Assembly (NCBI RefSeq): GCF_000234665.1
Contig: NC_018310.1
Coordinates: forward strand, 248,001 to 312,000
DNA length: 64,000 bases
Origin: Leishmania mexicana MHOM/GT/2001/U1103
Lineage: Eukaryota; Euglenozoa; Kinetoplastea; Trypanosomatida; Trypanosomatidae
Direction of reading: 5' to 3'
Made by a program: the position numbers and the translations under genes
The notes under the pieces: generated by a model
Told to the model about the DNA's origin: nothing
Databases searched by the model: none
Seen by the model: the letters and a program-made list of their open reading frames with translations, nothing else
In this document: piece by piece, positions 40,101-50,382 of the stretch
Numbering within the stretch: the first letter of the stretch is position 1
Layout: each line of letters begins with the position of its first letter

Positions 40101-40723
40101 CTGCTGCGTGGCTGCGCTCGACGAGTCCGCGTTTTGCCATCAGCCAGACGGCCGCTGCTCCACCTCCCGCGGTGGTGCGGATCCTGAAGCATGCGCTACC
40201 AGATTTTGTGATGCCTTCATCCTGGAACGCGGTGAGGGCGGTCGCGACTACCGCTGCGGTAGCTGAAGCGGACCAGCCGGACGGAGGTGAAGAGCCGCGA
40301 GCACCACAGCAACCGCAAGAGCAACCGCCTTCGTCGACCATCACCTGTACCACACCCTCCTGTCCTTACTCCGCGGCGACCTCATCCGCACCGGAGGCGG
40401 CAGGGCCTGCGAGGTGGTCACCTCCGCAAGCAGCCCTTGATGGCCTTGCCATGTCCTGTTCGCTGTCGTCGTCGAAGTTCTCTCAGGCTGCCTCTGGAGG
40501 AGCCGGCATTGCGGCCGTTGTGCCTCCAGGCCGGCCGCTCTTTGCACCTGTAGCAGCTGTCATTCCTCGCCCGGCACCGCCGAGCGCGCTGCCGCCACCG
40601 CCGCCGCCGTCGTCGCCAAAGGCCAAGCCGGCGAAGGGTGGCGGCGCTGTGGGGGTAACGAAGGTGCCGCAGCGGCAGGGGCACCGTAGCTTCTTCAGTC
40701 GTCTCTTCAGCTGCGGCGGGTGA
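37196..40723 (+). CDS. Low-complexity protein of unknown function
   Basis: A 1175-residue protein; 37196 is the first in-frame ATG. It is mostly Ala/Ser/Pro/Gln-rich and probably disordered. Ordered islands include ARRRSLQALYYNAQARAAYV near residue 262, which looks like a helical hairpin, and ERALSLLCSIRAVRRQTEEL near 383. Gln runs occur near 520. A poly-Pro stretch precedes a basic, aromatic C-terminus, RSFFSRLFSCGG, with a Cys three residues from the end. That tail could be amphipathic and lipid-modified, so membrane association is possible but unproven. No domain family is recognised. The frame is intact over 3.5 kb, which supports a real gene. Confidence 0.85.
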   Translation: MALELHHRHQPPARERLLPQPKPIQLHEHGQEASQPSRTFSPSCDAAAVHHTACPVGSDLFVSRAASDALLHPPAPKTTLAQLTHPGHIAGCPSTEWPSLCTTPPGSDEVARAFLPCVGNTSAATAAASAASRYPSGWQTLMTATQATTAYAASVQQAKQLLRDFERYQRSVGASPLHHDHLRAKLRPGCLGSGSGSAGRKNCPPLDVGAPGQHGTSSAIISTEARGCASNVGTRHAAQPPQASPSSSPSPSFPLDPAAYELARRRSLQALYYNAQARAAYVDQGLRLSRAVYAALLKQPGMAIGDVAAMEGSSGHTTGTAVPHNDRQALPPAAGAGDVPRTSNAAASPSLAGDGSQKTDQPPIAAVPVMSPAERAAATAEAERALSLLCSIRAVRRQTEELTVRLLHTCGEWGCWSVPTAEDGAAWETTRTPLPSSPLPGRIRRSQPLFDDLFMAAPPAPTALRTSPSGSLVGVSDGHSKAPVLDLSAAEDADTARLSAASVFAEESACRRERACQVLRRALQQQQQRWPLSTAAAATVTLSAGAAFLEMALAPPQRAVPPPPSMSVQLDLYAVQQRALQTSIHEWRRRVAQTAATGAAKAAGASPSEEVASPHGSSQQQLHTLGTPRPQLQRSCDVLHAAAGQRHRTNTHPCTDAQRGVPPRETTTGVIKAVEARAVAHKTRGTSAAASDAAQEVEAPPLPSSSPPLAAAPDTLHHAPCSLPRQHSSTTPSSSSQALPFSDTLLSSPVQPAVDRTRLWADTPMPSQRADFLRAAAAAPMSTEISERGARIPVQQAGQSTAEDASSHRAKSPTPKLEVRVEVEVIGGGADGSHAPAGASPSNSTQVTSLRRTSSSSLTRFPSPVAADARGGVVGALPEACEASWQPCGNAMLSALPEAVAEEELASQPQEERRGRRGDRGGSATAVELEDSVRRHLTRWISQQQKRKGSDVAASLSSPGLSPHDLSAAAAWLRSTSPRFAISQTAAAPPPAVVRILKHALPDFVMPSSWNAVRAVATTAAVAEADQPDGGEEPRAPQQPQEQPPSSTITCTTPSCPYSAATSSAPEAAGPARWSPPQAALDGLAMSCSLSSSKFSQAASGGAGIAAVVPPGRPLFAPVAAVIPRPAPPSALPPPPPPSSPKAKPAKGGGAVGVTKVPQRQGHRSFFSRLFSCGG

Positions 40724-41223
40724 GCGACGTGGCGGAGGGCCGAGGAGAATGCGCATGGAAGGGCCGGGAGGGCGAGGTGAGGTCCAGCCTCTGTGTGTGC
40801 GTGCCTGGCAAAACGCCGCATCAGCGCACGCTCTCTTACGTCTCCTGCCATCGCCCGTCATGAACCAGGTGTCGGACCAGCTCGGTGGTGGGTGCAGTGC
40901 GTAGAGAAGAAAGACAGGGATGGGAGAGCGAGAGCGAGAGCCAGGCGGCACTCGATCTCTGCGCGTGTGCGCGTGAGCCCGAGTGGGCAGTTGCGTGCGG
41001 CGGGGACGAGAGAGTGAGGCGCAAGCGCAGCGCACGGGGTTGGGCTAACAAAGGAAAACGAACGAAAAACCTTGAAGGGGACGCCCAACACAGGACCGCT
41101 AACGGCATCGGCATCGTCATCATCGGCTTCAGTGCAAGCGTCATCCGAAGGACGGTGAGGCACTGCAGACGTGCGACGCTGCGAAGTTCAGTAGGACAAG
41201 ACGCGATAGACCATGTCTGTTGC

Positions 41224-41358
41224 TGCGGACCTCGGTCCGCAAAGGCGTCCGTATGTGCCACGACGTACTGCTGTACTTTATAGCCCCACGATCACCGCGC
41301 TTGTCTCTCCACGTGCGCGTGCTGGCTTGCCTGCTCGCACATGTGCATCGTGGCACAT
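41224..41358 (+). promoter_or_regulatory. Nested inverted repeats in the spacer
   Basis: TGCGGAC-CTCG-GTCCGCA (41224-41241) forms a perfect 7-bp stem with a 4-base loop. ATGTGCCACGA (41253-41263) and TCGTGGCACAT (41348-41358) form a perfect 11-bp inverted repeat with 84 bases between. Could be part of a folded UTR or a non-coding RNA; no known family is recognised. Confidence 0.45.
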
Positions 41359-44158
41359 GGATAAGTTGCACACTCCCCCGGCCTAAACGGGCGCTCAGCG
41401 TGTGCAGCCGTCGCTCTTCCCTTCCCTTTCCTGGAATGTGCCCACAACTCGCCCTGCGTGTGTCTGTGTGTCGCCACCCCCTCCCCCTCTCCCTCCGCCC
41501 CTCTCACATCTCCTCCTCTTCTCGCGTTGCTCATGTGCGTAGTCTCCGCCTGCCGCCTCGTCCCTTTTCTTTTTCCTCCCTCACAACGCCCCCGAGCGTG
41601 CACTCGCTCGCACTGACTTCCTCACAAGCGCACGGACACACCTCGATCCCCACCACGCCACCCCCCTCCTCCTCCCCTCCTCACCGCTGCACACTGACAC
41701 ACCCCACCAAGCACTCAGGTAGCACGCATCACGAAGGTCTGGCCGTGTGGCATCTCTTTTATATTATTTCTCGGCATCCGCGGAGCCCCTCCCCCCTCCC
41801 CCCTTTTACTCGCTTTTTCCTCGGCGTATATACGAGAGGGCGACGCTCATAGACCCGTCTTGCTCTCGCGCTTGTGTGTAGCCCGTGTGTGTGTGTGTGT
41901 GTGTGCCAAAGAGGTCGGTGTAGCGCCTTCTTTTTCTTTTCCCTTTCTTCGCATCATTCTTTCATCACTGCTACCCACGACCCCAGACCCATCACCACTG
42001 TCAGCCCGACAGAGCCCCTCCTCCAGGCCCTCCCCCCTCCTCCCCCCATCCACCCACGCTCACCCACCGGTACCCCTCCCTCCCCCCGGCATCCACGCAC
42101 GCTTTCCATACCCCATCTCGATACATCCCATCGCATATCTTTTCCCCCTCCCCCTCCCTCTTCATCTTCGTCTTCCCCTGCGGGGAGAACGTACTTGTAT
42201 CCATAGCCGTAACGTACACGCCCATACGCCCCCCCCCTCCCCCCACCACATCCACATCACGTTACCTGAGGACGTCTACCTTCTCAGTTTATTTTACTCG
42301 CCCATTTCTCCCTCTGTCCGTCTGTCCATCCCCGAGTTTCATTGTGTGTGTGGGGTGAGGGGTGAGGGGTGAGGGGGTCCATTGCCATCTTTTCCTGCCC
42401 ACCACCGCCACCGCCACCGCCACCACAGTCGTCTGACTGCTTCTTTCGCACTTCGCAGCCATCATCATCATCGACGACGACGACGCCCCTCCGCTCCGTC
42501 TTCCCTCCTCATCTTCTCTCTCCGTGTGTGTTTGTGTGTGTGTATCCTCCCTTGTCGTCATCATTCATCGTTTCGCCTTCGCCTCGCTTTCACCTCTCGA
42601 GGCCATCATCATCATCCTTCCTTTCCCCCCTCCCCTCCTGAGCCAGCGACAGATTCTGCTTTCTCCTTGTGTACCGCTGTCTACGTGGATGGGGTGGTTC
42701 CCCACATGATCGCTAGCGTCTTCCCTCCACTATCCTCCCTGGCTGTTGGTGCCCGCCCTGTGTATAGCTACGCGCACCTCCTCACCTCCCCCTGCCCCTC
42801 CCTCTCCCTCTCCCCGCCCCCCTCGAGAGATCGTGTCTTCCCTGGCTCTTCGCCCGCCGTCGCTACGCACGCCCCTCTGCCATTCCTCACGCACGCATCT
42901 ATATCCTCGACAAAGGGGTGAGCGAGGAAAAGTGCACTCGGGCCGACGCGCAGACGCACGCCCTCTCGCCGGGCTTTCCGTGGAATTTGGCTTGCGTCCT
43001 GCAGTTCGCTTGCCCTCCCTCATCCAACCGTTTGTTTCCCCCCCTCCCCCTCCCCCTCTTCCTCCCTGTGCGTGTGTGCGAGTCTCGAGCACCTACGTCG
43101 GGGTCTCCCCTCCCCTTCCCACTCCCGCTCGCTGACACAAAAGGTGACGGTGCTCGGGGTGACTTGTGGTTTCCTGTCTCCGTGCACACCCAGATATATA
43201 TTAGCCGATGTATGTATGGCCTTGCTGTTGGGTATATAAAGCTTCTTCCCCCCCCCTCCCCTCCCCCTCCCCCTGTGTCTGCGTGGGTCTCTTGTGTGGT
43301 CGTGCACTTTTTAATTTTCTGTCCCAACGCGCCCTGCACGGTTTCCTCCGACTCACTCTCTGCCTGTCACGGATAGTTTCGACACGCCATTCGTCGTGTC
43401 GCTGTCCTGGTGGCTGCGGTCGTTGCTGCTGCTGCTAAGACCCCCTCTCTCCTCCTCCTCCCTCCCTCTGCGCCGCATCGTTGTCCTTGTCGTGCTGCTA
43501 CCTTGAGGCGCACATTGGCGTCACACACACACGCACGCACACGCGCACATGCATGTATGTTTGCCTGTGTGCGCGTACATGTGTATGTAAAACGAAACGG
43601 GAACACGCACGCGCGCGCACACACGCACACACACACACACAGGGCAGCAACAGCAGCCTTTCCGAGAGCGAGCACGCGGGAGCAGCAGAGGGGGAGCGAG
43701 GGATAGAAGAGTACAGCGACAGTGCGAGGGATTTGGTTGCGAGCAGAGCAGGAGCGCCACATATATGCGCGTATATACATAGACGCACGTATATGTAAGC
43801 AATCGAATAAATCAAGCACACGGTCATCAGGGCTATACTCCCAGGTGCACGCCAACGCAACAGCATCACCGCTGCCTACCCTCCCCTCCCCTACTCTCCA
43901 ACCTTTTCCTGCCTTCATCGTTCTTCTCCGTGTCTGCGTGCGTGCTTCAATATCATTCCCGTTTGGAGCAGCAGCAGCAGCAGCAGCAGCGGCAGCCAAC
44001 AGGAGCTGCGCGTGTCCGTCTCCGTGTCTGATCACTGAGGCTCCGTCTCTGTGCTCTCCTCTTCGACGCCGCGAGACTCTTCGATTTGTCGAGTGGTATC
44101 GTGCGCTCCTCCCTGTCCGTGTCGCCGCTGCTGTTGGTTTTCTCGCTCCTCCTCCTCA

Positions 44159-44160
<2 letters not shown>

Positions 44161-44198
<38 letters not shown>

Positions 44199-44260
44199 CT
44201 GGCTTCTTGTGTTCTCCGTCTGTCCCGCCATCCATCCATCCATCCATCCATCCATCCATC
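44161..44260. repeat. (TG)n and (CCAT)n microsatellites
   Basis: Eighteen GT units at 44161-44196, then about eight CCAT units at 44228-44260, in the spacer upstream of the RRM gene. Confidence 0.85.
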
Positions 44261-44430
44261 CCTCAAGCTCTCCCGCTCTGCGCGACGGCCCGTGGCGTGC
44301 GCGTGTGGGAGAGCACAGCGTGTCAGGCGTCATTTTCTTCTACCTTTCAGTCCTTGTTGTTGCGCCCTCTCGCGCGCGCGCTCCTTCCCGTTGCTGGACT
44401 TGGTGGCCGCTTCCTCTGCGCGTGTGCCGC

Positions 44431-44478
44431 CCTCCCCCCCCCCCCTCCCCCTCCCTCCCCCCCGTCCCACGCTCCTAG
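44431..44478 (+). promoter_or_regulatory. Putative trans-splice acceptor for the RRM gene
   Basis: A nearly pure C/T run (about 44431-44464) leads to AG at 44477-44478. Further AGs follow at 44505-44506 and 44543-44544 after weaker tracts. The 5' UTR would be 79-145 bases. Confidence 0.4.
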
Positions 44479-44622
44479 CCTTCCGCGTGCTCTGCGGTCT
44501 TCCTAGCCTCCTTGCCCCGGTCTCTGGCTTGTTGTCGTGTGCAGGCTTTGAAGGGGAGAGGGTGCGAAGGCGTCGAGCACCGCGGGCGAGCATCGAGTGG
44601 GAGGGTGAGTGGGGCAACATCA

Positions 44623-47600
44623 ATGCCGAACACCTGCTCGAAGGAGCAGCTGCTGCACATCTCGCATACAATGCGCGCCACTGACGACTCCGATATGGCG
44701 GCGCCGGATGATGGTGGCGACGGTGCTGACCGCCACGCTCTCAGATCACCTGTGGACAGCGTCGGCAGTGCCGGGCCGCAGCCGCTTCCGCTGCGACGGC
44801 AGTTTGGTCTTGAAGGATGCACGGATGTAGTCAGCAGCGGTGAGGGAGACGCAGCAGCAGCACCGGAGGCGGGCGGCGGTGCGCCTCTCCGTGGTGAAGT
44901 CGACGTCTGTAGTTCTTCCCTCAGCGCCGCGGCGCGTCACCAGAACTTCTTGTATGATGGGCTGCTTGGTGGCGATAGCGAGGTCACGCCAAGGCTTGGG
45001 CCCACCATTCACAGTGCACCATCACCACCGCAGGGGCTGATGGCATCCGCATCAGCTGTTGCGGCGACCGCGACGCATCAGTGTGCTTCTTCGGTGCCAT
45101 CGCGCTCCTTCTCCTCCCAAGGCAAGCCCTTCTCCGCTATCCTGGTCCCCGCCAGTCGGAGCGACGACCCAGCAGTGGCAGCACGCTGTTACGCTGACCC
45201 GTTCGCGGCAGCAGTTGGTGGTAGTGGCTCCACCAGCCGCAGTAGCAGCGTCGGCATCGTTCTCGCAGGGACGAGCACGGGGATGGAAGGCCTGTACAGC
45301 GACCACTACGTAAATCCACTGCTGCGGTCGCGAAGCGGGCGGAGCGGCGGCGGCAGCAGCGGCTTCTTCGGGGGCGCAGACAGCGATGAGGATGATGATG
45401 ACGGATCGGCTGCCCTTCAAGCTGCCGTCGACGCTGCCGTGCGCTTCGACGACCTCGCGAGCGAGGACGATGTGGTGGGCGATGGCGGTAAGAAGCGCGT
45501 GTTGCTGCGCGCTGGCCCCACAGCACTGTCTCACTTGCTTGTGGTAGCGAGCGACACCGACGACGGCGCGTTCACGTGCGCTCACAGCACAAAGGTGGAT
45601 TCCTCGAGCCCCTTCCAGATACCCAGCGGCCTCGGCGATGATGAAAACGAGCGGCATCGGCCCCACTCGGCGCAGACACCTGGTGTGCAGCAGTGCGGTC
45701 GCAGGGGCGACCGGAGCACCGGTGGTCGCCCGCAGATGCCGAACCGCGCCGCTGCCGGGGTGGCTGCTGCGCCATCGTCGGTGCCCTACTTTGCGGCTGC
45801 CGGCAGCGCGATTGTGTCGCCACTCCAGTCGATGCAGCCCCTGACCTCGCCAGCTGCTGCCGCTGCCAATCCCGAGACGGCCACTGTGACGTCCGCTCAT
45901 CCGAACTACGCAGCTGCACAAGCACAACAGCAGCAGCTACAGCAGCCGCGCCACCACCACCACCAGTGCTCTTCCTCGCTGCATCCTTCGCCGCATGGCC
46001 GGAGAGCGTCTTCGGTAGCGGTGCCGCACACCCTCCCTGCTGGTGCGGCCGCTATACCAACGCTGGGCGACGTGGACAGCTTCTGGTACGTGTCACCGCC
46101 GCAGGTGTCCATGGCGGCCACCCACCATCATAGCGGCAGCGGCGCCTCGATGGGCGGCAGCACTGCTGCACAGAACAGCACCGACCTCAGCTTTGCCGTT
46201 CAGCCTGGCACGGCGGGCACTGGGACGGGCACCGGTATTGGTGCGCAGACGCCGAGCAACTCGCTCTTGTCCTCGCCCAGCGTTCAGCCGTTTTACTTGT
46301 ATCAGGTTTCACATGCGGCCGTCGCCATGGAGCCGCAGCAGGCGCAGCCGCAGCCGCAAGGCAGCGCGAGTGTGCTGCTCTACTCCCCACCGCAGGCATA
46401 CATTGGGTCAGGCCAGGCGGTGGCGGCGCATCTGCATCCTGCGCTACCGACCACAGCCGCTGCGACTGCCGTGCTCGGCGACTCGTCGAGGGCACGTTCG
46501 ACGTCGACTCCGAGCGACTTGTATCAGCGTCCTGTCACTCAACAGCCGCCGCCGCCGCCGCAGGTCATCGGAGGATACACACTGACCCCGAGTGCCAACG
46601 CCGCCGCCGCCGCTGGTGCTGCTGCTGCTGCTGCTGCCGCCGCCACCCCGTCCGAGGAGTCGAGCCGTGCGTTGCGCAACTTGTACTTCCGCAACCTCCC
46701 ACACTCGTGGAACACGTCGATGCTGCGTGAGCTGTGCAGCCGCTATGGCGTTGTCCTGTCGGCGAAGGTTGCCCATCATTCCACAACGAATGAGTCGCTT
46801 GGGTACGGCTTCGTGCTTTTCGAGCAGAGGCAGAGTGCTGTGACGTGCATGGCGATGCTGAACCAGGCCCATGTTCACGCGGAGGGCGAGGAGTCGCGCA
46901 CGCTGTTCGTGCGGATGGCCCACGCGACAGCCGCACCGGGCTTTCAGGAAGAGGGCGCTAGCGACAGCACTGCCTCCAGTCTTCACCAGCCGACGGAGCT
47001 GACACCGCCGTCGGGCGCGGTCGGAGCCAGACTGCCGCAGTGGATCTTGCAGCATCAGCAACAACAGACGACGACGAGTGGGCTCCGGTCCCCACGCACA
47101 CCGCTGTCCGACTCTGCGTCGATGATGCTGCTGTCGCCGGGCTCGGCGCCGCAGTTTTACAACCGTGAGCTCTCCGGCGTCAGTGTGGCCGACGCACATC
47201 GGGGACAGGCGCACCGCCACTCGGCCGGCGACAGCGTCAGGACGAACACGAATGCCTCGTCAAACACCTCGTGCGCCGGCGGTGACTCGCTGCGGTGTAC
47301 CTCTCCCGTCGGCGGCGCCGGCAACAACAGCTACGTGGCCGTCTCCAGGACGTCCATCCCACCGTCCCTCTCCGAGACGTGCAACTTCATGGGCCCGAAG
47401 GGGGCAGCGAGGTCCTCGGCGCCGCCACTGCGTGGACTTTATTGTGTTTCTTCAGCGAATACGACGTCATCGCTCTTGTCCCCTCATCAGCCGCACCAAG
47501 TCCAGCAGCAGCAACAGCAGGAGGGCTCTCTCTCGTACTCGTCCGCGTCGGCGAGCAGGTCCGCGACGGCCGGAGCGACTGTCACAGCAACTGCCATGGC

Positions 47601-50382
47601 CGCAGCGGCGGCCCAGCGCGCCGGCTGCAACTTCTGCAGCCCTCTCTCGCTCTCCCCCAACGACACCGCCTCGCTGCTGGCACTGTCGCCGTCCGTGCCA
47701 CACCCGACGGTGCAGCTGCCACAGTCGTTCTACGCGCCTTGTGCATCCGTGTCCGGCAAGGCGTCCTCGGCAAAGGCCGCCCCCGCTGGCTCTGCCTCCG
47801 CCACCACGTCGACCCGTAATGTGTACATCACGAACCTCCCTCTCACGTGGAACACAACGAAGCTGCGCGAGCTGTGCAGCCAGTATGGCGAGATCGTCTC
47901 CGCGTCGGTGGCGCACCACCCGGAGACGAACGGGTCGCGCGGCTACGGCTTTGTCCTGTTTGCGGACGAGCGCGACGCGGCGTCCTGTGTGATGAAGCTG
48001 CACCAGTACCACGTGCCGAACTCGTCTCATGTGCTGAGCTGCCGGTTTGCCAAGGACAAGGCGACGCCGTCCATCGCGTACACGCTTCTGTCGCCGTCGC
48101 AGGAGTCCGGGCTGGACTCAATCGGCAGTGGGAGCGGTAGTCCCCTCCCCACGGCCACCGTCCGCGGGTCGCCTACCGCCGCAACGTCGAAGACGGTGGT
48201 GCCGATGATCGCGATGGGCGGCGATGCCGATGCCTTGGAAAGCAACCTCGCTAGGAACGACACCCGTGGCAGCGTTGACGGCGCTGTCCAGGATGCGGTC
48301 TGCATGCCGATTGACGTCTTCTGCACACTGCAGCAGCGGGTGCACGCGCAGTGCGTGCAGTACCTCACCCAGAAGCATCAGCTGCAGCGCAAGGGCGCGG
48401 AGGACAACAGCGAACCCACGAGCGCCGTGTTCACGGCAGAGGTGCAGTCTGAAGAGCTGGAGAAAATGATGCGGTACTGCGTCGTCTACGGTGTTCATGT
48501 GCCGACAGAAGGATATGGCTGCGTGCGCCCGACGGACTGCCGCAAGGCATCCTTCCGGAGGGCTGTCGACGATGCCGAGCAGCTGCTCAGTAGACCCCCT
48601 GCAGAGCCGTCGACGTCGGCCTCATCAGGGCTGCGGTCAGCTGGCTCCGCCCTCTCCACCGAACGTGGCGACTCGAGTGGCGAAGTTCTTGACGTCGCTG
48701 ACACGGCCGCGCCGGTGACACTGTCGGGAACAGTTGTTTGCACGCATGCCATTGCCGTCGGTCGTGCGCAGGCGACCTCCCCCACACTCGCCGGTACAAC
48801 CACGATGCCGGTAGCCCCGAGGACCAGGCGTAGCATGAGCGGCGAGCCGCCGTGTGCGCCGCCGCTTGGAGTCGGCATGTCAGACGCGGAGAGCGCCAGT
48901 CAGGTCGCGACGCCAGAGGTGACGGCATCGCCAGCTGCTCCGCTGGAGCTGTGGTACACATGCACTCTCTTCACCACCCAGGTAGCGGCAGAGGCGTTCG
49001 TCCAGGCGGCAGCTGTGGCAACATCGGGCGCCGGCGCAACCATCAACGCAGAGCATGGCAATTTGGGCAACAGCAGCAGAAGCGTTGCGGGCGCGTCGAC
49101 GGTGCAGCTGTCCTCTAACGGCAAGGACTCGCTGGCGGATACCACACTTCCCTCTCCATCACCGGCTTTTGACAAGATGACCAACGTTCAACAGACACGC
49201 TTTGGGCTTCGGGATCAGGTAATGGTGCTCAGCAGCGCGCCGTTGGCGGTGCCGGCGGCCCTGCCTTTCACATCCTCAGCGAACACAACGACAGCCAACA
49301 GCACGCGCCTTCTCCCCACAGAGGAACCGTATTCGCAGCAGCGATCCACAGCAACGTCTCCCCAACAGCAGCACCAGCGGCATCACTTGCGCCCGTCGCA
49401 TCAGCTACCGCCATCAACGCTGCTGCGTGCGCACACGAGGGACGGCAGCGCGGCCGCATCAACGACGCAGCCGCGCGGCTACAGCCTCTGCCCTGGAGCA
49501 GGCATCGCTGCGGTTCCTGCACACCCATCGGCTTCCACGGCCGAGCCGCTGCTGTGCTCGCCGTCCTCTGCAGAGACCCTCCTCTGCTCTCCGCCGTCGC
49601 ATGCAACCCACTACACATACCCGCGGATGGCGCTGACAAGCCCTACCGATGGCGCATCGCTGACGAGTCCGACACCAATGATGATGGTGATGGGCGGTAA
49701 CGGTGATAGCAGCAGCACCAGCAGCACCGCGGCACCGTTGGCTTTCCCGAGAGACCGTGTCGCCGGCGGAGGCGCCGGCGCGGCTGGCCGTTATCCATCA
49801 GCGACAGCCGCGCGGTGCACCTATCTGCTCGGCTCTCCGGCGTCCACCTCGTCCGTTAACTTGAGCACGGGCACCCACATCCTCTCCGACTCGACGACGC
49901 CTCCGCTGGGTGTAGCGCTGAACTTCCCAAGCGCATCGAGTACCCACTCGACGCCGTTTAATGCGGCAGGAGTGGGTACCCCTTCGGGGCATCCGGCGTC
50001 AGCGGTGCACGCAGCCCCCGCTGTCTTTGCCGCCGCGCCCTCACACATGACCGCCGCACGCGCTTGGAGGGTCGCTACTAGTGGCGCTGCAGCGACGATG
50101 CCGAATGTGCTCAGCGCACCCCTACCGGTGACTTCGGCACCGTCTTCGTCGTTGTCTACCGAGCAGGCGCCGCCACCGCCATCGCACATCTCTTACTCGC
50201 TCGGCAGCGTCATCTATGCGGTGCCGGAGGCGGCGTCGGCCACCGGCGGGCCGCCGGTGTTGTTCAATGCTGCCCCGATCAGCGATGTGGCCAGTCCGGC
50301 GACGCTAGCCTCGTCGGCGCAGGTGTCGTGCACGACGCCCAACGCTACGCCTCAACGCTCCGCGCAGCCACTGCACCCCTAG
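44623..50382 (+). CDS. RNA-binding protein with two near-duplicate RRM domains
   Basis: A 1919-residue protein starting at ATG 44623 (MPNTCSKEQLL). RRM1 covers about 685-765, with RNP2-like LYFRNLPHSWN and RNP1-like LGYGFVLF. RRM2 covers about 1065-1143, with VYITNLPLTWN and RGYGFVLF. The two share LRELCS-x-YG and VAHH-x-x-TN, so they look like an internal duplication. The rest is long Ser/Ala/Thr/Gln/Pro-rich disorder with Gln, Ala and His runs (poly-Ala before RRM1). A short ordered segment, VFCTLQQRVHAQCVQYLTQK, lies at about 1230 and another, LEKMMRYCVVYGVHVPTEGY, near 1280. RRM proteins are main post-transcriptional regulators in trypanosomatids, so mRNA binding is a safe family-based expectation. 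The target RNAs are unknown. Confidence 0.92.
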   Translation: MPNTCSKEQLLHISHTMRATDDSDMAAPDDGGDGADRHALRSPVDSVGSAGPQPLPLRRQFGLEGCTDVVSSGEGDAAAAPEAGGGAPLRGEVDVCSSSLSAAARHQNFLYDGLLGGDSEVTPRLGPTIHSAPSPPQGLMASASAVAATATHQCASSVPSRSFSSQGKPFSAILVPASRSDDPAVAARCYADPFAAAVGGSGSTSRSSSVGIVLAGTSTGMEGLYSDHYVNPLLRSRSGRSGGGSSGFFGGADSDEDDDDGSAALQAAVDAAVRFDDLASEDDVVGDGGKKRVLLRAGPTALSHLLVVASDTDDGAFTCAHSTKVDSSSPFQIPSGLGDDENERHRPHSAQTPGVQQCGRRGDRSTGGRPQMPNRAAAGVAAAPSSVPYFAAAGSAIVSPLQSMQPLTSPAAAAANPETATVTSAHPNYAAAQAQQQQLQQPRHHHHQCSSSLHPSPHGRRASSVAVPHTLPAGAAAIPTLGDVDSFWYVSPPQVSMAATHHHSGSGASMGGSTAAQNSTDLSFAVQPGTAGTGTGTGIGAQTPSNSLLSSPSVQPFYLYQVSHAAVAMEPQQAQPQPQGSASVLLYSPPQAYIGSGQAVAAHLHPALPTTAAATAVLGDSSRARSTSTPSDLYQRPVTQQPPPPPQVIGGYTLTPSANAAAAAGAAAAAAAAATPSEESSRALRNLYFRNLPHSWNTSMLRELCSRYGVVLSAKVAHHSTTNESLGYGFVLFEQRQSAVTCMAMLNQAHVHAEGEESRTLFVRMAHATAAPGFQEEGASDSTASSLHQPTELTPPSGAVGARLPQWILQHQQQQTTTSGLRSPRTPLSDSASMMLLSPGSAPQFYNRELSGVSVADAHRGQAHRHSAGDSVRTNTNASSNTSCAGGDSLRCTSPVGGAGNNSYVAVSRTSIPPSLSETCNFMGPKGAARSSAPPLRGLYCVSSANTTSSLLSPHQPHQVQQQQQQEGSLSYSSASASRSATAGATVTATAMAAAAAQRAGCNFCSPLSLSPNDTASLLALSPSVPHPTVQLPQSFYAPCASVSGKASSAKAAPAGSASATTSTRNVYITNLPLTWNTTKLRELCSQYGEIVSASVAHHPETNGSRGYGFVLFADERDAASCVMKLHQYHVPNSSHVLSCRFAKDKATPSIAYTLLSPSQESGLDSIGSGSGSPLPTATVRGSPTAATSKTVVPMIAMGGDADALESNLARNDTRGSVDGAVQDAVCMPIDVFCTLQQRVHAQCVQYLTQKHQLQRKGAEDNSEPTSAVFTAEVQSEELEKMMRYCVVYGVHVPTEGYGCVRPTDCRKASFRRAVDDAEQLLSRPPAEPSTSASSGLRSAGSALSTERGDSSGEVLDVADTAAPVTLSGTVVCTHAIAVGRAQATSPTLAGTTTMPVAPRTRRSMSGEPPCAPPLGVGMSDAESASQVATPEVTASPAAPLELWYTCTLFTTQVAAEAFVQAAAVATSGAGATINAEHGNLGNSSRSVAGASTVQLSSNGKDSLADTTLPSPSPAFDKMTNVQQTRFGLRDQVMVLSSAPLAVPAALPFTSSANTTTANSTRLLPTEEPYSQQRSTATSPQQQHQRHHLRPSHQLPPSTLLRAHTRDGSAAASTTQPRGYSLCPGAGIAAVPAHPSASTAEPLLCSPSSAETLLCSPPSHATHYTYPRMALTSPTDGASLTSPTPMMMVMGGNGDSSSTSSTAAPLAFPRDRVAGGGAGAAGRYPSATAARCTYLLGSPASTSSVNLSTGTHILSDSTTPPLGVALNFPSASSTHSTPFNAAGVGTPSGHPASAVHAAPAVFAAAPSHMTAARAWRVATSGAAATMPNVLSAPLPVTSAPSSSLSTEQAPPPPSHISYSLGSVIYAVPEAASATGGPPVLFNAAPISDVASPATLASSAQVSCTTPNATPQRSAQPLHP

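Larger units (their letters stand above)
40724..44622 (+). other. 3.9 kb spacer before the RRM gene
   Basis: No gene seen on either strand. The first 600 bases are of mixed composition with inverted repeats (41224-41241 and 41253/41358). From about 41390 to 43480 the + strand is dominated by C/T tracts, with (TG)n at 41886-41906. Beyond lie CA repeats (43610-43642), AGC repeats (43975-43992), (TG)n at 44161-44196 and (CCAT)n at 44228-44260. Many splice acceptors are possible. Confidence 0.6.
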
